Shown here: positions 41,196 to 54,920 of the stretch, piece by piece | Position numbering within the stretch: the first letter of the stretch is position 1 | How the letters are laid out: every line of letters starts with the position of its first letter | Assembly: GCF_014839805.1 (NCBI RefSeq) | Contig: NC_051140.1 | Coordinates: forward strand, 10,189,826 to 10,253,825 | Source of the DNA: Manduca sexta | Taxonomy: Eukaryota > Arthropoda > Insecta > Lepidoptera > Sphingidae | Length of the DNA: 64,000 bases | Reading direction: 5' to 3' | Translations under genes and position numbers: made by a program | The notes under the pieces: model-generated | Told to the model about the DNA's origin: nothing | Database searches by the model: none | Seen by the model: only the letters and a program-made list of their open reading frames with translations

Positions 41196-42660
41196 AGAGA
41201 TTGTATACAGCAAACAAGATCATTGCCTTTTTATTGTACATGCTTATTCTTAATATTAAATCATTGTCTTAATTAAGTACCCTTTCGTACATTTTTTGAA
41301 TAACAATCTAGAGCGTGCATCTATAAATCTGCACACATGTATAGTATGATAGCAAGTAATAACACGTGTTCACTCATAATATATGGCAAGCATATAATCA
41401 ATGTTGCATGCATGCATGCTTGTTGGGCAATTTGTTAGTAGGTAATTATATAGTTTATTTACCATTTACATTTATGAAATCACTCAATTGTTTAAGATAT
41501 AGATTTTGATGTTTCCAACTGCAATTACCACTCTGTGAAATGCCTCAAATTTGTTGCAAAAACTTTATCATTAATCACAATATAATAATAATACGTCGTG
41601 GTGCTTCCGATCTACCATTTCTACCATTATATATTCAAAGAAATCGGAATTGTTACATGAATTAAAATGGTTTGTTCATACTTCGTAAAATCACCAAGAA
41701 AGCAAAAATGAGATTTTTAAAAAAATATGATTTTAACCTTTATGTGTTTATAAACTTATTAATTATAAGATATGATATTCTAATGTATCACAGAGGAAGA
41801 GAAAAATACATGATTCAGGAATATATAGGTACATAGTACCGATTAGTATCAAGTGGTAGTTCAATCATATATAAATATTAAAGCACATGGGATTTTATGT
41901 TTATTGTACCTATACAAACAAGAGCTTCAATTTAATAACTACCCTGTGTTCATATCATAGTTATTTTAGTAACAGATGTAATATTTATAATGTATATAAT
42001 ATTTAATTACTTACTTTAATGTTTGCTTAAGATTGTTTCACTGGTATTCATGGTACTGTGGTCCATGGGTCATAGCATATTATTATGTTGTTTAAGATGT
42101 GTTTCTATGGACGGTCAACGGTAACTTGTATATAGTAGTACATTGTCAGTGACAGGTACCTTCGGTTATGTTGTGATTTGAAATGTTTGCATTTCTGGTA
42201 ATTTTATTGAGTTTATTTACCTCATTTGGGTACTTTCATCATGTTATATTAGTTGCAAATAGTTTTTAGTGTATTAGGAGTGACAATCAATTACCTGCGT
42301 CACAGAAAATAAACCTAACACGAATTTTAAATAATTAATCGATCAAAGCAGACTGAAACCAGCGATAGACAGACAAAATACTGCTCTAAACTTAAAGATA
42401 AAGCATGCTGAACTCAAATTGTTTTATAATGAATTTGTTTAGTGATGGATAGCAACTTGTGATATGCTAGTCCAACTTTATTATTCTAGCTATTCGTAGC
42501 GCTCTGTGTGCCGTTACGCCGGCGTCATCTTATTAAAAATCATATTTAACAATGCATATATTTCCTATTGGAACATATACCTGGACTGGAACAGAAAAGC
42601 CTATATGTTTATCCAGGTCTAACCGTATGCCAAATATTACAAATTCGTTTTCCGGATTGT
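41196..42660. other. Intergenic, nothing recognised
   Basis: AT-rich sequence with no gene or clear repeat. A short ATGCATGCATGC run lies near 41407. Confidence 0.5.
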
Positions 42661-45600
42661 GAGTTTATTCTACTACTATAGGTACAATCAGCAAAGTTGG
42701 CGGTCGACCACCCTAAGGGTCAAAATAATTTGGCAAATTTGTTTTACTTCGTTTGGGAGGCGGGGTTTGGGATCGATTGCATAGATCGATATCAGTCGTA
42801 GGCCTACTGGCTACCTGCAATGACGTTACGTAACACTACCGAACCGCTGCTGAGTGTATAATAGAAAACGAAATTAAAATTGATGCGCGCACGTCTATGC
42901 TATGACGATAATTCCTATACTTGTAAGATGCATATCGTCGACGTAAAGAACGTAATAACAAAAGTTTTATAGTTTGGAGACAATCGCGATTTACAGTGTT
43001 TTTATTGTTAAATCTTTTGGCATTATTTTTTAATAAATAAGAAACGACATTGTGTTAATTATTTTATATCATATTATGTGCCTGATTACCTTCTTTTTAA
43101 CTTTTAACAAACCAAACTTTATGTTGTATTCAAAAAATAATCATTTTAAAGCAATTTCCGCCATATTTGTCACAACTATATTTTGTTAGTAAATTATGAT
43201 TAGCTACTTTTTAAGCCGATTTTTTAGTTTTCGGTCTCTTTAAACCCATAGTCTATAATTAATTTATTAAATAAATTCAATGGCTGCATAATATTATGAT
43301 TTAATTTTGAATCGTAAAAATGTAAACTGTTCAGTTTATTCAATTCGTTCAATAATTCATATTATAATAATAAATCATAGTTAATAGATTTCATTATTTG
43401 AATTGTTATTTTATTTTATTTCAAAAACTTAGACGATAACATTTTATTCCAATCTCTGTATTTACAAATATGTATTAACATTAAAGTTAAAATAATTGAC
43501 CTAAAATTATTAGCTTCTTGGAGATATTGTTTATTTTTTATTTCCTCTTAATGATCTTTTTTTATCTTAAATATGAATAGTTATTGAGATAATAACGAAA
43601 TACCTTTTTTTCATCCTAATTTGAACTATTTAACACCTTTTGAAGTAGTTAATTGGACTATTTATCGATATGCAGCGATTATTATTTATGAATTTGAGGC
43701 GAGTTTAAAGATTTTAGGTGTAGGCGGTAATATGTTTTTATTAGAGTAATATTGAAAGGCCAACATTTTTATTGCTGCAGATGTTGTTTGAAAAGAATAA
43801 ATATATCACATAAAAATGGTTTGTTAAAGAGCGCATTTTTATCAATGTTTGTATTGACACCGGTCTTACGTGGACGCATTTATCGTTAAACTGAGTCGAT
43901 TGTTATGCTATTGAATTTAGAGGCATTTAAAGATTATAAGTGTAGGCGTTGATTTGAATTCTTATTACAGTAATATTTGCAAGGCTAACATTTTATTGCT
44001 GCACATGTCCAGTTTGTAAATTTTAGTTACTTTCTTTTAGCCAATTATTTAGTTTTCGCTGAGTTAAAACCCAAAGTCTATAATCAACTTACAGTTATTT
44101 ATTTTTTTTATCGATTTTTATTATGCTTTTTGAACATTTTATTTACTTTTTAAAGGACATGTCCGTTTTTTGTATGGGCGCTGGTTTTTTGTTTCGACTA
44201 AATTCCAACCAACCTCAAACTTATTGAATAATAATGTGCCAAAAATTAGTAACTTGGAGTCATTACAATAATAATTTTAGACCCTTCATTGATAAGAAAA
44301 AATAAGAAAGAAAAGTCATGGCTGAGTAATTCATACATATAATTTCACGATTCGTCAAAAGATATAACTACCTGTTTTTTTTTACATAAGTAAGTGTTAT
44401 TATTATCATTTGCGGATATAAAGGGAAAAATTTAAAAAATAAGAAAATTTGAAAAAAAATGTTATTCGCAGTTTTCAGAGATAACTAAACAAGATTTTTG
44501 ATTACTTAACTTTTTTCGGGATGCCTTCCAAATGTAATAACGTGTATATTTGCAGAGTTCATTTTAAGTGTAATATTTAAAGTAAATATTTTTTTTTAAA
44601 TCTCACAATCAAATCTTTCAAGTAAAATGATTTATTTCAATAGGCTCGTTTTGTGAAACAGTCGATGAGGCTCACGCACATATCGCTACGATATATAATT
44701 ATCAAAAGTTAAAATCATATTTGCAACACCAACAAATAATGAGATACACATGTAAAATGAAATTTCGTAGAAAGTCCATGTAAATAAAACACATTTTTTG
44801 TTACTTCAGTGATATGATTTAATTGTATTCATTACAAGTTTGATACGCTCAGCAGGCAGGTTGAGTAGAGTGTGCGCTCTGGATCGGTTAGCGATGGAGC
44901 TCTCATCCGCATCCTAGTGTATCCATCGAGGGACAGTGGTTCTCTGTAATACAATTAAATTATATATTAATTACTAAAATCTATTATTCTAATAATATTT
45001 TAACGTAATGACTACAGTTCCAAAATAATAAAAATTTATATGGGAGCAGAACGCCAGTGCGGCCGACACAAAATACGTGGGTCAAGTACGAAATAATCCA
45101 AATTAAGTAAAAAATCAGCTCTGTTTTCCATAATTGCACACATTTTATTGAGATAAAAATCCCAAATTTGCATTAAATCGGATTGTAATTCTACTTTAAT
45201 TCAGTGCTACATATTATGTAGTTGTAAAAGAAACAATAATAACAGAAACCTCTGGGTTAAACTGGGTGGAACTTAAACGTCTATAAGCGGATCTTACAAA
45301 CGCGCCGACATAGTTAATTACTCTAGTAAGAAATCATAATACCACTACTTAAAATCTTTAAACTCGTCTAAATTCAATAAACAATGGACGCCGCTTTCCG
45401 ATAAAGGCGTCGAGGAGCTATCACTCATATTTTTGATCTTTATAATACATAAATTGACACCTTTTTGAGCTTATTGACTGGACTAAAAGGCTTACCGGCC
45501 TGTCTTAATATATTCCCAACATTAAATTAGAGTTTACTATTAAAAGTCGACGGTAAAAGTTACGCTTAATGCTACTGCTGTTTCAATATCGAAAACTCTG

Positions 45601-46415
45601 AATTTTTAACTGAGATCAAGAAAAGATAGGTAACACCTATAACTATAGTGAGTATACCCGTCGAAGTAGTTTATTTTTGCATTGAGTACTTTTTAGTTTT
45701 CCAATTATAATTTTTTCAATATTTTGACATTTGATTATACGTAAAGCAACTTAAATAACATACTACATAGATTACTACAAGTATGATTAATAGCACTATG
45801 TTAATTTTTGGCAAAACACACCAATGACTAATCATATTTGACCCTACGATAGATAGGATAACTTAAGGATTAATATAAAATATAATAAGTAGCATATTGA
45901 AGTCTGTTTTACACAATTAAAGGAATAAGTATTCATCAAAACTCAATAATATTATAATTATATTTAAAAGAGCTTAAAAGGTGGTCTATGTTGGCTTTAA
46001 ATATAATTAATTATGATGACCAATAATTAAAAAGTCATAAACCGCAATTTTCTCAAAAGTGGAAAATTTTAATTATTAGTTCTCTGTGCTGACGATATTT
46101 TTCCCACACATATGAACGTCCACTAGTTAAAATTAGTATTAAAATAATTATCGAGTATAGTATGACTGATTTACTTACTGTAATATTTAATTCCCGGAAT
46201 ATATAATCCATGGTGCAGTAGTCATGACGGGTCGGCGACTAAGTAATTAAGAGTCCAGTAAACGAACATAAGTCTACGTAGTGGCAAGATATCGGTGTCC
46301 GTAAACGAAAAATAATTGTGAGCAAAATACTACTGGTACTCAATAGTTGCGTGCGCGTCGTCAACCAGTAAAAATACAACTAAAGTAAACAATAATAGTT
46401 ATCTGCTGTCTTTTC
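42661..46415. repeat. Duplicated 3.8-kb segment, left copy
   Basis: Nearly identical to 46917 to about 50827, starting at the same word (GAGTTTATTCTACTACTATA) and running into the N gap. It differs from the right copy mostly by homopolymer-length changes, plus about 266 bases (44191 to 44456) absent on the right. It also contains an older internal repeat: the block AAGATTTTAGGTGTAGGCGG ... GCCAACATTTTTATTGCTGC (43709 to 43780) resembles 43928 to 44007. No coding sequence recognised. Confidence 0.9.
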
Positions 46416-46915
46416 NNNNNNNNNNNNNNNNNNNNNNNNNNNNNNNNNNNNNNNNNNNNNNNNNNNNNNNNNNNNNNNNNNNNNNNNNNNNNNNNNNNNN
46501 NNNNNNNNNNNNNNNNNNNNNNNNNNNNNNNNNNNNNNNNNNNNNNNNNNNNNNNNNNNNNNNNNNNNNNNNNNNNNNNNNNNNNNNNNNNNNNNNNNNN
46601 NNNNNNNNNNNNNNNNNNNNNNNNNNNNNNNNNNNNNNNNNNNNNNNNNNNNNNNNNNNNNNNNNNNNNNNNNNNNNNNNNNNNNNNNNNNNNNNNNNNN
46701 NNNNNNNNNNNNNNNNNNNNNNNNNNNNNNNNNNNNNNNNNNNNNNNNNNNNNNNNNNNNNNNNNNNNNNNNNNNNNNNNNNNNNNNNNNNNNNNNNNNN
46801 NNNNNNNNNNNNNNNNNNNNNNNNNNNNNNNNNNNNNNNNNNNNNNNNNNNNNNNNNNNNNNNNNNNNNNNNNNNNNNNNNNNNNNNNNNNNNNNNNNNN
46901 NNNNNNNNNNNNNNN
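46416..46915. other. Assembly gap of exactly 500 N
   Basis: A run of N from 46416 to 46915. The round length suggests an arbitrary gap size rather than a measured one. Any reading frame crossing it is an artefact. Confidence 0.99.
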
Positions 46916-46916
46916 G

Positions 46917-49900
46917 GAGTTTATTCTACTACTATAGGTACAATCAGCAAAGTTGGCGGTCGACCACCTAAGGGTCAAAATAATTTGGCAAATTTGTTTT
47001 ACTTCGTTTGGGAGGCGGGGTTTGGGATCGATTGCATAGATCGATATCAGTCGTAGGCCTACTGGCTACCTGCAATGACGTTACGTAACACTACCGAACC
47101 GCTGCTGAGTGTATAATAGAAAACGAAATTAAAATTGATGCGCGCACGTCTATGCTATGACGATAATTCCTATACTTGTAAGATGCATATCGTCGACGTA
47201 AAGAACGTAATAACAAAAGTTTTTATAGTTTGGAGACAATCGCGATTTACAGTGTTTTTATTGTTAAATCTTTTGGCATTATTTTTTAATAAATAAGAAA
47301 CGACATTGTGTTAATTATTTTATATCCATATTATGTTTGCCTGATTACCTTCTTTTTTAACTTTTTAACAAAACCAAACTTTATGTTCGTATTCAAAAAA
47401 AAAATCATTTTAAAGCAATTTCCGCCATATTTGTCACAACTATATTTTGTTAGTAAATTATGATTAGCTACTTTTTTAAGCCGATTTTTGGTTTTCGGTC
47501 TCTTTAAACCCATAGTCTATAATTAATTTATTAAATAAATTCAATGGCTGCATAATATTATGATTTAATTTTGAATCGTAAAAAATGTAAACTGTTCAGT
47601 TTATTCAATTCGTTCAATAATTCATATTATAATAATAAATCATAGTTAATAGATTTCATTATTTGAATTGTTATTTTATTTTATTTCAAAAACTTAGACG
47701 ATAACATTTTATTCCAATCTCTGTATTTACAAATATGTATTAACATTAAAGTTAAAATAATTGACCTAAAATTATTAGCTTCTTGGAGATATTGTTTTTT
47801 ATTTCCTCTTAATGATCTTTTTATCTTAAATATGAATAGTTTTTGAGTTAATAACGAAATACCTTTTTTCATCTAATTTGAACTATTTAACACCTTTTTT
47901 GAAGTAGTTAATTGGACTATTTATCGATATGCAGCGATTATTATTTATGAATTTGAGGGCGAGTTTAAAGATTTTTAGGTGTAGGCGGTAATATGTTTTT
48001 ATTAGAGTAATATTGAAAGGCCAACATTTTTATTGCTGCAGATGTTGTTTGAAAAGAATAAATATATCACATAAAAATGGTTTGTTAAAGAGCGCATTTT
48101 TATCAATGTTTGTATTGACACCGGTCTTACGTGGACGCATTTATCGTTAAACTGAGTCGATTGTTATGCTATTGAATTTAGAGGCATTTAAAGATTATAA
48201 GTGTAGGCGTTGATTTGAATTCTTATTACAGTAATATTTGCAAGGCTAACATTTTATTGCTGCACATGTCCAGTTTGTAAATTTTAGTTACTTTCTTTAG
48301 CCAATTATTTAGTTTTCGCTGAGTTAAAACCCAAAGTCTATAATCAACTTACAGTTATTGATTTTTTTTATCGATTTTTTTTTATGCTTTTTTGAACATT
48401 TTATTTACTTTTTAAAGGACATGTCCGTTTTTTGTATGGGCGCTGGTTTTTTAAAATGTTATTCGCAGTAAGTTTTCAGAGATAACTAAACAAGATTTTT
48501 GATTACTTAACTTTTTCGGGATGCCTTCCAAATGTAATAACGTGTATATTTGCAGAGTTCATTTTAAAGTGTAGTATTTAAAAGTAAATATTTTTTAAAT
48601 CTCACAATCAAATCTTTTCAAGTAAAATGATTTATTTCAATAGGCTCGTTTTGTGAAACAGTCGATGAGGCTCACGCACATATCGCTACGATATATAATA
48701 ATTATCAAAAGTTAAAAATCATATTTGCAACACCAACAAATAATGAGATACACATGTAAAATGAAATTTCGTAGAAAGTCCATGTAAATAAAACACATTT
48801 TTTGTTACTTCAGTGATATGATTTAATTGTATTCATTACAAGTTTGATACGCTCAGCAGGCAGGTTGAGTAGAGTGTGCGCTCTGGATCGAGTTAGCGAT
48901 GGAGCTCTCATCCGTATCCCTAGTGTATCCATCGAGGGACAGTGGTTCTCTGTAATACAATTAAATTATATATTAATTACTAAAATCTATTATTCTAATA
49001 ATATTTTTAACGTAATGACTACAGTTCCAAAAATAATAAAATTTATATATGGGAGCAGAACGCCAGTGCGGCCGACACAAAATACGTGGGTCAAGTACGA
49101 AATAATCTAAATTAAGTAAAAAAAAAAAAATCAGCTCTGTTTTCCATAATTGCACACATTTTATTGAGATAAAAATCCCAAATTTGCATTAAATCGGATT
49201 GTAATTCTACTTTAATTCAGTGCTACATATTATGTAGTTGTAAAAGAAACAATAATAACAGAAACCTCTGGGTTAAACTGGGTGGAACTTAAACGTCTAT
49301 AAGCGGATCTTACAAACGCGCCGACATAGTTAATTACTCTAGTAAGAAATCATAATACCACTACTTAAAATCTTTAAACTCGTCTAAATTCAATAAACAA
49401 TGGACGCCGCTTTCCGATAAAGGCGTCGACGTGGGTTAGGGTTAACAAAAACATAAAAATGTCGTCCTCTAACAAAGACCCTTTTATGTGAAATCTTTAC
49501 ACTTTTATACTGCACATGTGCAGCAATAAAAATGTTGGCTATGCAATATTACTGTAATAAAAACAAATTATCGCCTATCAATAAATTATTTATACTCGTC
49601 TATATTTTTGGCATTCAATAAAAATTATTAATAAAGGAGATAGAATTTCGGGCGTCGTGACTTCTTTAAATTGGAAATGTCCTCCTTATTTCTTAAATAT
49701 TAATATTTTTTAAGTTATCGAAGAACCTCTTTATCCTCTTAATAACAATTGTATTTTTTAAGTGCCCATGAACACTAAAGATTATTTTTCTAGACGTCAT
49801 GTTATCCAAATCGAATGAGCTATCACTCATATTTTTGGATCTTTATAATACATAAATTGACACCTTTTTGAGCTTATTGACTGGACTAAAAGGCTTACCG

Positions 49901-50827
49901 GACTGTCTTAATATATTCCCAACATTAAATTAGAGTTTACTATTAAAGTCGACGGTAAAAGTTACGCTTAATGCTACTGCTGTTTCAATATCGAAAACTC
50001 TGAATTTTTAACTGAGATCAAGAAAAGATAGGTAACACCTATAACTATAGTGAGTATACCCGTCGAAGTAGTTTATTTTTTGCATTGAGTACTTTTTAGT
50101 TTTCCAATTATAATTCTTTTCAATATTTTGACATTTGATTATACGTAAAGCAACTTAAATAATATACTACATAGATTACTACAAGTATGATTAATAGCAC
50201 TATGTTAATTTTTTGGCAAAAAAAAACACACCAATGACTAATCATATTTGACCCTACGATAGATAGGATAACTTAAGGATTAATATAAAATATAATAAGT
50301 AGCATATTGAAGTCTGTTTTACACAATTAAAGGAATAAGTATTCATCAAAACTCAATAATATTATAATTATATTTAAAAAGGGCTTAAAAGGTGGTCTAT
50401 GTTGGCTTTAAATATAATTAATTATGATGACCAATAATTAAAAAGCCATAAACCGCGATTTTCTCAAAACTGCAAAATTTTAATTATTAGTTCTCTGTGC
50501 TGACGATATTTTTCCCTCGCATATTAACGTCCACTAGTTAAAATTAATATTAAAATATTATATAGTATAGTATGACTGATTTACTTACTGTAATATTTAA
50601 TTCCCGGAATATATAATCCATGGTGCAGTAGTCACATGACGGGTCGGCGACTAAGTAATTAAGAGTCCAGTAAACGAACATAAGTTTACGTAGTGGCAAG
50701 ATATCGGTGTCCGTAAACGAAAAATAATTGTGAGCAAAATACTACTGGTACTCAATAGTTGCGTGCGCGTTGTCAACCAGTAAAATACAACTAAAGTAAA
50801 CAATAATAGTTATCTGCTGTTCCTTTC
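46917..50827. repeat. Duplicated segment, right copy
   Basis: Starts directly after the gap with the same sequence as 42661 and ends where the left copy runs into the gap (TATCTGCTGT). It lacks the 266-base piece of the left copy and has an extra stretch of about 387 bases (about 49430 to 49816). That insert carries, in inverse orientation, a version of the internal GCAATAAAAATGTTGGC block, so it belongs to the same repeat family. Confidence 0.9.
49430..49816. repeat. Insert present only in the right copy
   Basis: Begins after GGCGTCGA with CGTGGGTTAGGGTTAAC and ends before GAGCTATCACTCAT. It contains CTGCACATGTGCAGCAATAA and ATGTTGGCTATGCAATATTA, an inverse relative of sequences at 43990 and 48240. 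It is probably a polymorphic insertion distinguishing two alleles. Confidence 0.65.
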
Positions 50828-52497
50828 GCACATCTCCAAAACTGTCGTAATTGGTGAAATATGAGACAGGGGCGTGTCTAAATATCTCGGGACATTAGAC
50901 CGGTCAAGCAAAATGTGTTTGGAAGTGTACTAGCACCAACTTGTCCGATTGTACATCCAAAATTTCGTAGTGAACACAACCGTCTTAAGTGGGATGTTTT
51001 CGGGCATTTAGATTGTGTGTGCAAGTCTATACTTTTGAATAACACTGTGATTACGTCAGTCTATATTTTACTATGGATATAAAATTAATCCCTTAAAATA
51101 CATTTAGAGTTTTGAGCACGGTCTTGTGTTTCTGGATTTCTATTGTGCGCTACCGTCTCGTAGCAATGGTAGTCATAGAGCACAGCTCTCAGTCGATCAT
51201 GCGAACGCCCTATAGCCCTTGCTCGACGTTAAGGTACGAACTGTGCTCTGAATTTGATCATTCGCGTTTGACTCTACACGCCGACTGCGATATTTTGCGT
51301 CTGTGACAAAGCGTTTTAGGATTATTTATCTGTGACAGGTATGTTGTAGTTTATATATTTATTTTATGTAATTTCATTTGAAGAGCCTTTGCATTATATG
51401 TTGTTAACGAACTTATTTTTGTGCGGGAAACACACGGCAACCCATTCACCTAAGCCGTAGTTAATTAGCAGCTGATTTAATAAACAATCGAAATCGTGAA
51501 CTAGGGTTCAAGTAAATATCGGTTCTGTAAGCATGGCAAAGAAATTTTATTCTGATTGGTCAACACCCGTTGTTGGTCAACTATTGAAAATTAGGCTACC
51601 TAATTTTATCTCAGCGTATGAAGGGTAGAGGCAAGGAGAACCATCAATTGTACAGAATAGTAAACACGGTCAAACTTTGGTGGAGCTGTAGTAAAAACTG
51701 AGTCAATTTTAAAGATAGCGCCAAATGTTATTAGAATAGAATACTGAATTAAGGAAAAAAGGCTTCCGTTTAGATAAATAGTTCGCTAGTTTTATAGTGG
51801 AGGCTGTATACACTGCAGTCTCATTAACCTCCTTCTCAAAAATAAATTTTCATTTCCCAAAATCTTATATGATATTAATTATTGTCTTTATTATTTCTTA
51901 TAATTTTAAAAGTGGTTTTTATAATAATATGCTATTTCTTTATCTGTTTTAACAAGTTTATCTGAATAAACAATTTGTTATCTTTCTTTTTACCATATAC
52001 TTAAGTAATTCGCTAGTAGTCGCTGCTATTGTGCACATAGCCACTACCCTCCCTACCATGGCGCTAACTTAGGTAGCGGACAGGATTGTTTATTGAAATA
52101 AGCTGTTAAATGTTAGCAGCGAATGGAGTGGTCTCTGTCGGCCTGCGTAGGAATAAAACAGCAATTTACAATGGTGTGCGGTGTGCTTACTTACCTACCA
52201 AATTAATAATATCAGAAGCACTATAATATGCAATTTCACTATTTATATAAGAACGTGTGGTGCAAATGCTGTAACATTGTCTTCATAGAAAATATAAAAC
52301 TTGCTGGTCATGATTCATTACAAAGAAAACTATTGCCTTAATAACTTAGAGAAACATCACAAAATTGCACATCGAAATCTTTTGCATTATGCAATATTAA
52401 GGTTGTATATTTAATCTAATCACACAACATGTATTGTCAGCGATATAGTTTCACTGGTGCTCATCACCTCAGTGACGTCTAGGGCGCCAATCGTTTG
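50828..52497. other. Intergenic, with a GC-richer patch at 51110-51310
   Basis: No gene recognised. The patch near 51110 to 51310 (AGCACAGCTCTCAGTCGATC and CGCCGACTGCGATATTTTGC) has less AT bias than its surroundings and a 64-codon frame, but no domain. It might be an untranslated first exon or an old repeat. Confidence 0.4.
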
Positions 52498-52499
52498 TA

Positions 52500-52697
52500 C
52501 AGTCACCCACAAAAGTAACTAAACAAATTCAAATTTCAAATCGCCTTTCATGTTTTGTATCCTTATCAACAATAGTTTTTTCTTCACTAAAATAAACTTT
52601 TAAGGGTTTGCTTTTTAGGCATAGAAAAAATAATATTCCATTGAAGTTATTGTACAGAAGCGTATTGAAATTGTACAGCTCCTTTTGTGGCTGACTG
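52500..52697. mobile_element. Tc1/mariner-type MITE, 198 bp
   Basis: Flanked by TA on both sides (52498 to 52499 and 52698 to 52699). Ends CAGTCACCCACAAAAG and, inverse, CAGTCAGCCACAAAAG, one mismatch in 16. No coding sequence. CAGT ends and a TA target point to the Tc1/mariner superfamily. Confidence 0.7.
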
Positions 52698-53504
52698 TAA
52701 ATATTCATGAATATTCATTTTAAGGATTCTCAGAAAATCACCGACAGTAATGTTTTACTGCACCTGTATTATGTAATATACTTTATTTTGGGGTTGCACA
52801 GTGTATTTAACATTTAATCATTTATTTCGTCAACTTTTGGTCAGTTATATTTCTCAGGACGAAAGAAAATGATAAGTCTCTTTAACGAAGTCTCAATACA
52901 AAATAAAATAGGATAATTTGTATTGAGAACGGAACTTATACCGGGATTGCATTATTACGTACATTACGTACCTCGTGAGCAAAAGAAACCAGTACAAGGA
53001 ATTGATCGTGTTTTTCAATTGCGGATAATGTAAATTATTAACTGTGTTATCGCTCGTAGATTGCATTTAAAGTAGATCAATGTAATTATATTATTTAATT
53101 TTAATAGTAATATTTAAAACATTACCTACTCGTTATGTAATAGCGGGTACTTAGTGGAAACGTAATTAATTTTGTTAAGCTTTTAATATGTTACTATATA
53201 TTTCACGTAAATGGAAAAATATAATGTGTAAAGATGTTATTTTTATATTACTTTAAAGCTATGCGTTACCAAACTGTTTTCGTGTCGTACCTACCCAAGA
53301 AAATGATCGCAAATATAATTTATTTATGTAACATTTTAACACAATTTTGTTTACATAAGTAGAATAATATTAGAGTAAATATTATAAGGATGCATGCTTA
53401 TTGCTTTTGATGACACTGGGTTTTATAACTGCAATAGATAAGCGCATCTATGTGCTGTTAGAAAAGTTTACCAAATATCAGATATGCGAAGAATGCACAT
53501 CATT

Positions 53505-54920
53505 AATAGGGGACCGGACAAATTTTCAGAAGGTGTTTTAAATTGATCATTGTGGATATAAATAGCCAAGAAAAATAGTATTTTGCACAAATAAAGCTTA
53601 AAAAGTACATAAAACCATGCCTAAATGTTAAATAGCTATAATTCCCGCGCAAACGCTACATTATGTCATTTCGACTCGTGTGACGTCATACGTGGATAAA
53701 GCAACTTGACAAGTCTTGTCATTTGAACAGTGATTCAATAATGCCAGATTAGGGTTATTTACCCTAGATTTAGGGTAAAATTGAATCAGCAGGGTATTTT
53801 TTTTATGGTAATTTTGGGGAAATTCTACGAGTTAAGGTATTAAAGCTATTGTTTCACGGTATTGTAATAAATATTGAGCTTAGAGAAAGATGTTTCCTAC
53901 AAAAATTGTACGCCATGAAACAATTATAATTTTTTATTCAATACAATTTTCGTGTACAGCTAGTTGTTCCTAATAAAATGAGATAATTAAATTAATAATT
54001 ATTGAAGTGCAAGTGAAGAAAGAAGTGGCGTCTGCATAGATAAGGATATAGAAAAAAAAAGTACCGAATTATTTATGATTAGGTAAAATTTTAAATTTCG
54101 AATAATCCTGGGGTAAAAAGAAATTATGATCTTGCAACACTGCATAGACCGTGTTAATATCAGGCAATCTCAGGTTACTGTGTAACAACCAGAATTCTAT
54201 ATAAATAAATATTCTATTTCATATCATGTGGCAGCTAAAACATAAATAAATACATCTCATAACCATAACCTCCCTGGGTGTACAAATGATTTAATTAATT
54301 GAAATATTCATCGATTTATTTTAAACCGAAACACTATTTTTTATTTACTTACATCATAGTGATCCTCACAGAACTAAATCGGTGAGTCTGCAGACATTCC
54401 GTCGTAGGGTCGTCTTGCTAACTGCAACCACTTTATTCGTATATCTGCTTTTCGTGGTACATCAATAAATAATTTGTTTGGTAAGAAGTATTATTACATT
54501 CAGGTACGACGCACCAACGATATTTTTGCGGTCCATTATGATTAACGATTAAACAATCTGTAAACGTTAAGCTGGAAGATAGTAACAACGTCCCGTATAA
54601 ATTAATATTAATTATTAGAGCAGTTCTGTGTCAAAAAACACCTTTAAAGCATTAAAATAACACAACGCGGTATGACATCCAGATGACGTCTGTTTGTTTA
54701 CATTTTACCCACGTGTGACGTCATACGCCGTGATTGGTGTTTCATTTGCCGTAAAGAATAGACTAAAAATATTATAATTATTGTATTTTTATTTATTGAT
54801 TTAAAAATACAAATCACAACTCTTTTACAAAAACAAATATGAGATAATATTTTTAATATTACAAACTTTACTTTAAACTGAATTTCAGATTTTTTGGTAA
54901 TACCTGTCCGGTCCCCTATT
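53505..54920. mobile_element. Non-autonomous DNA transposon, 1.4 kb, GGGGACCGGACA ends
   Basis: AATAGGGGACCGGACA at 53505 to 53520 has its exact reverse complement at 54905 to 54920. Just inside each end region is a GTGTGACGTCATACG block (near 53680 and 54714). No transposase frame. The family is unassigned. Confidence 0.7.

Noticed and set aside
46361..46978. 205-codon minus-strand frame
   Set aside because: Most of it is unknown residues from the N gap.
49427..49445. GGGTTAGGGTTA resembling telomeric repeats
   Set aside because: Only two units, and insect telomere repeats are TTAGG; chance is sufficient.
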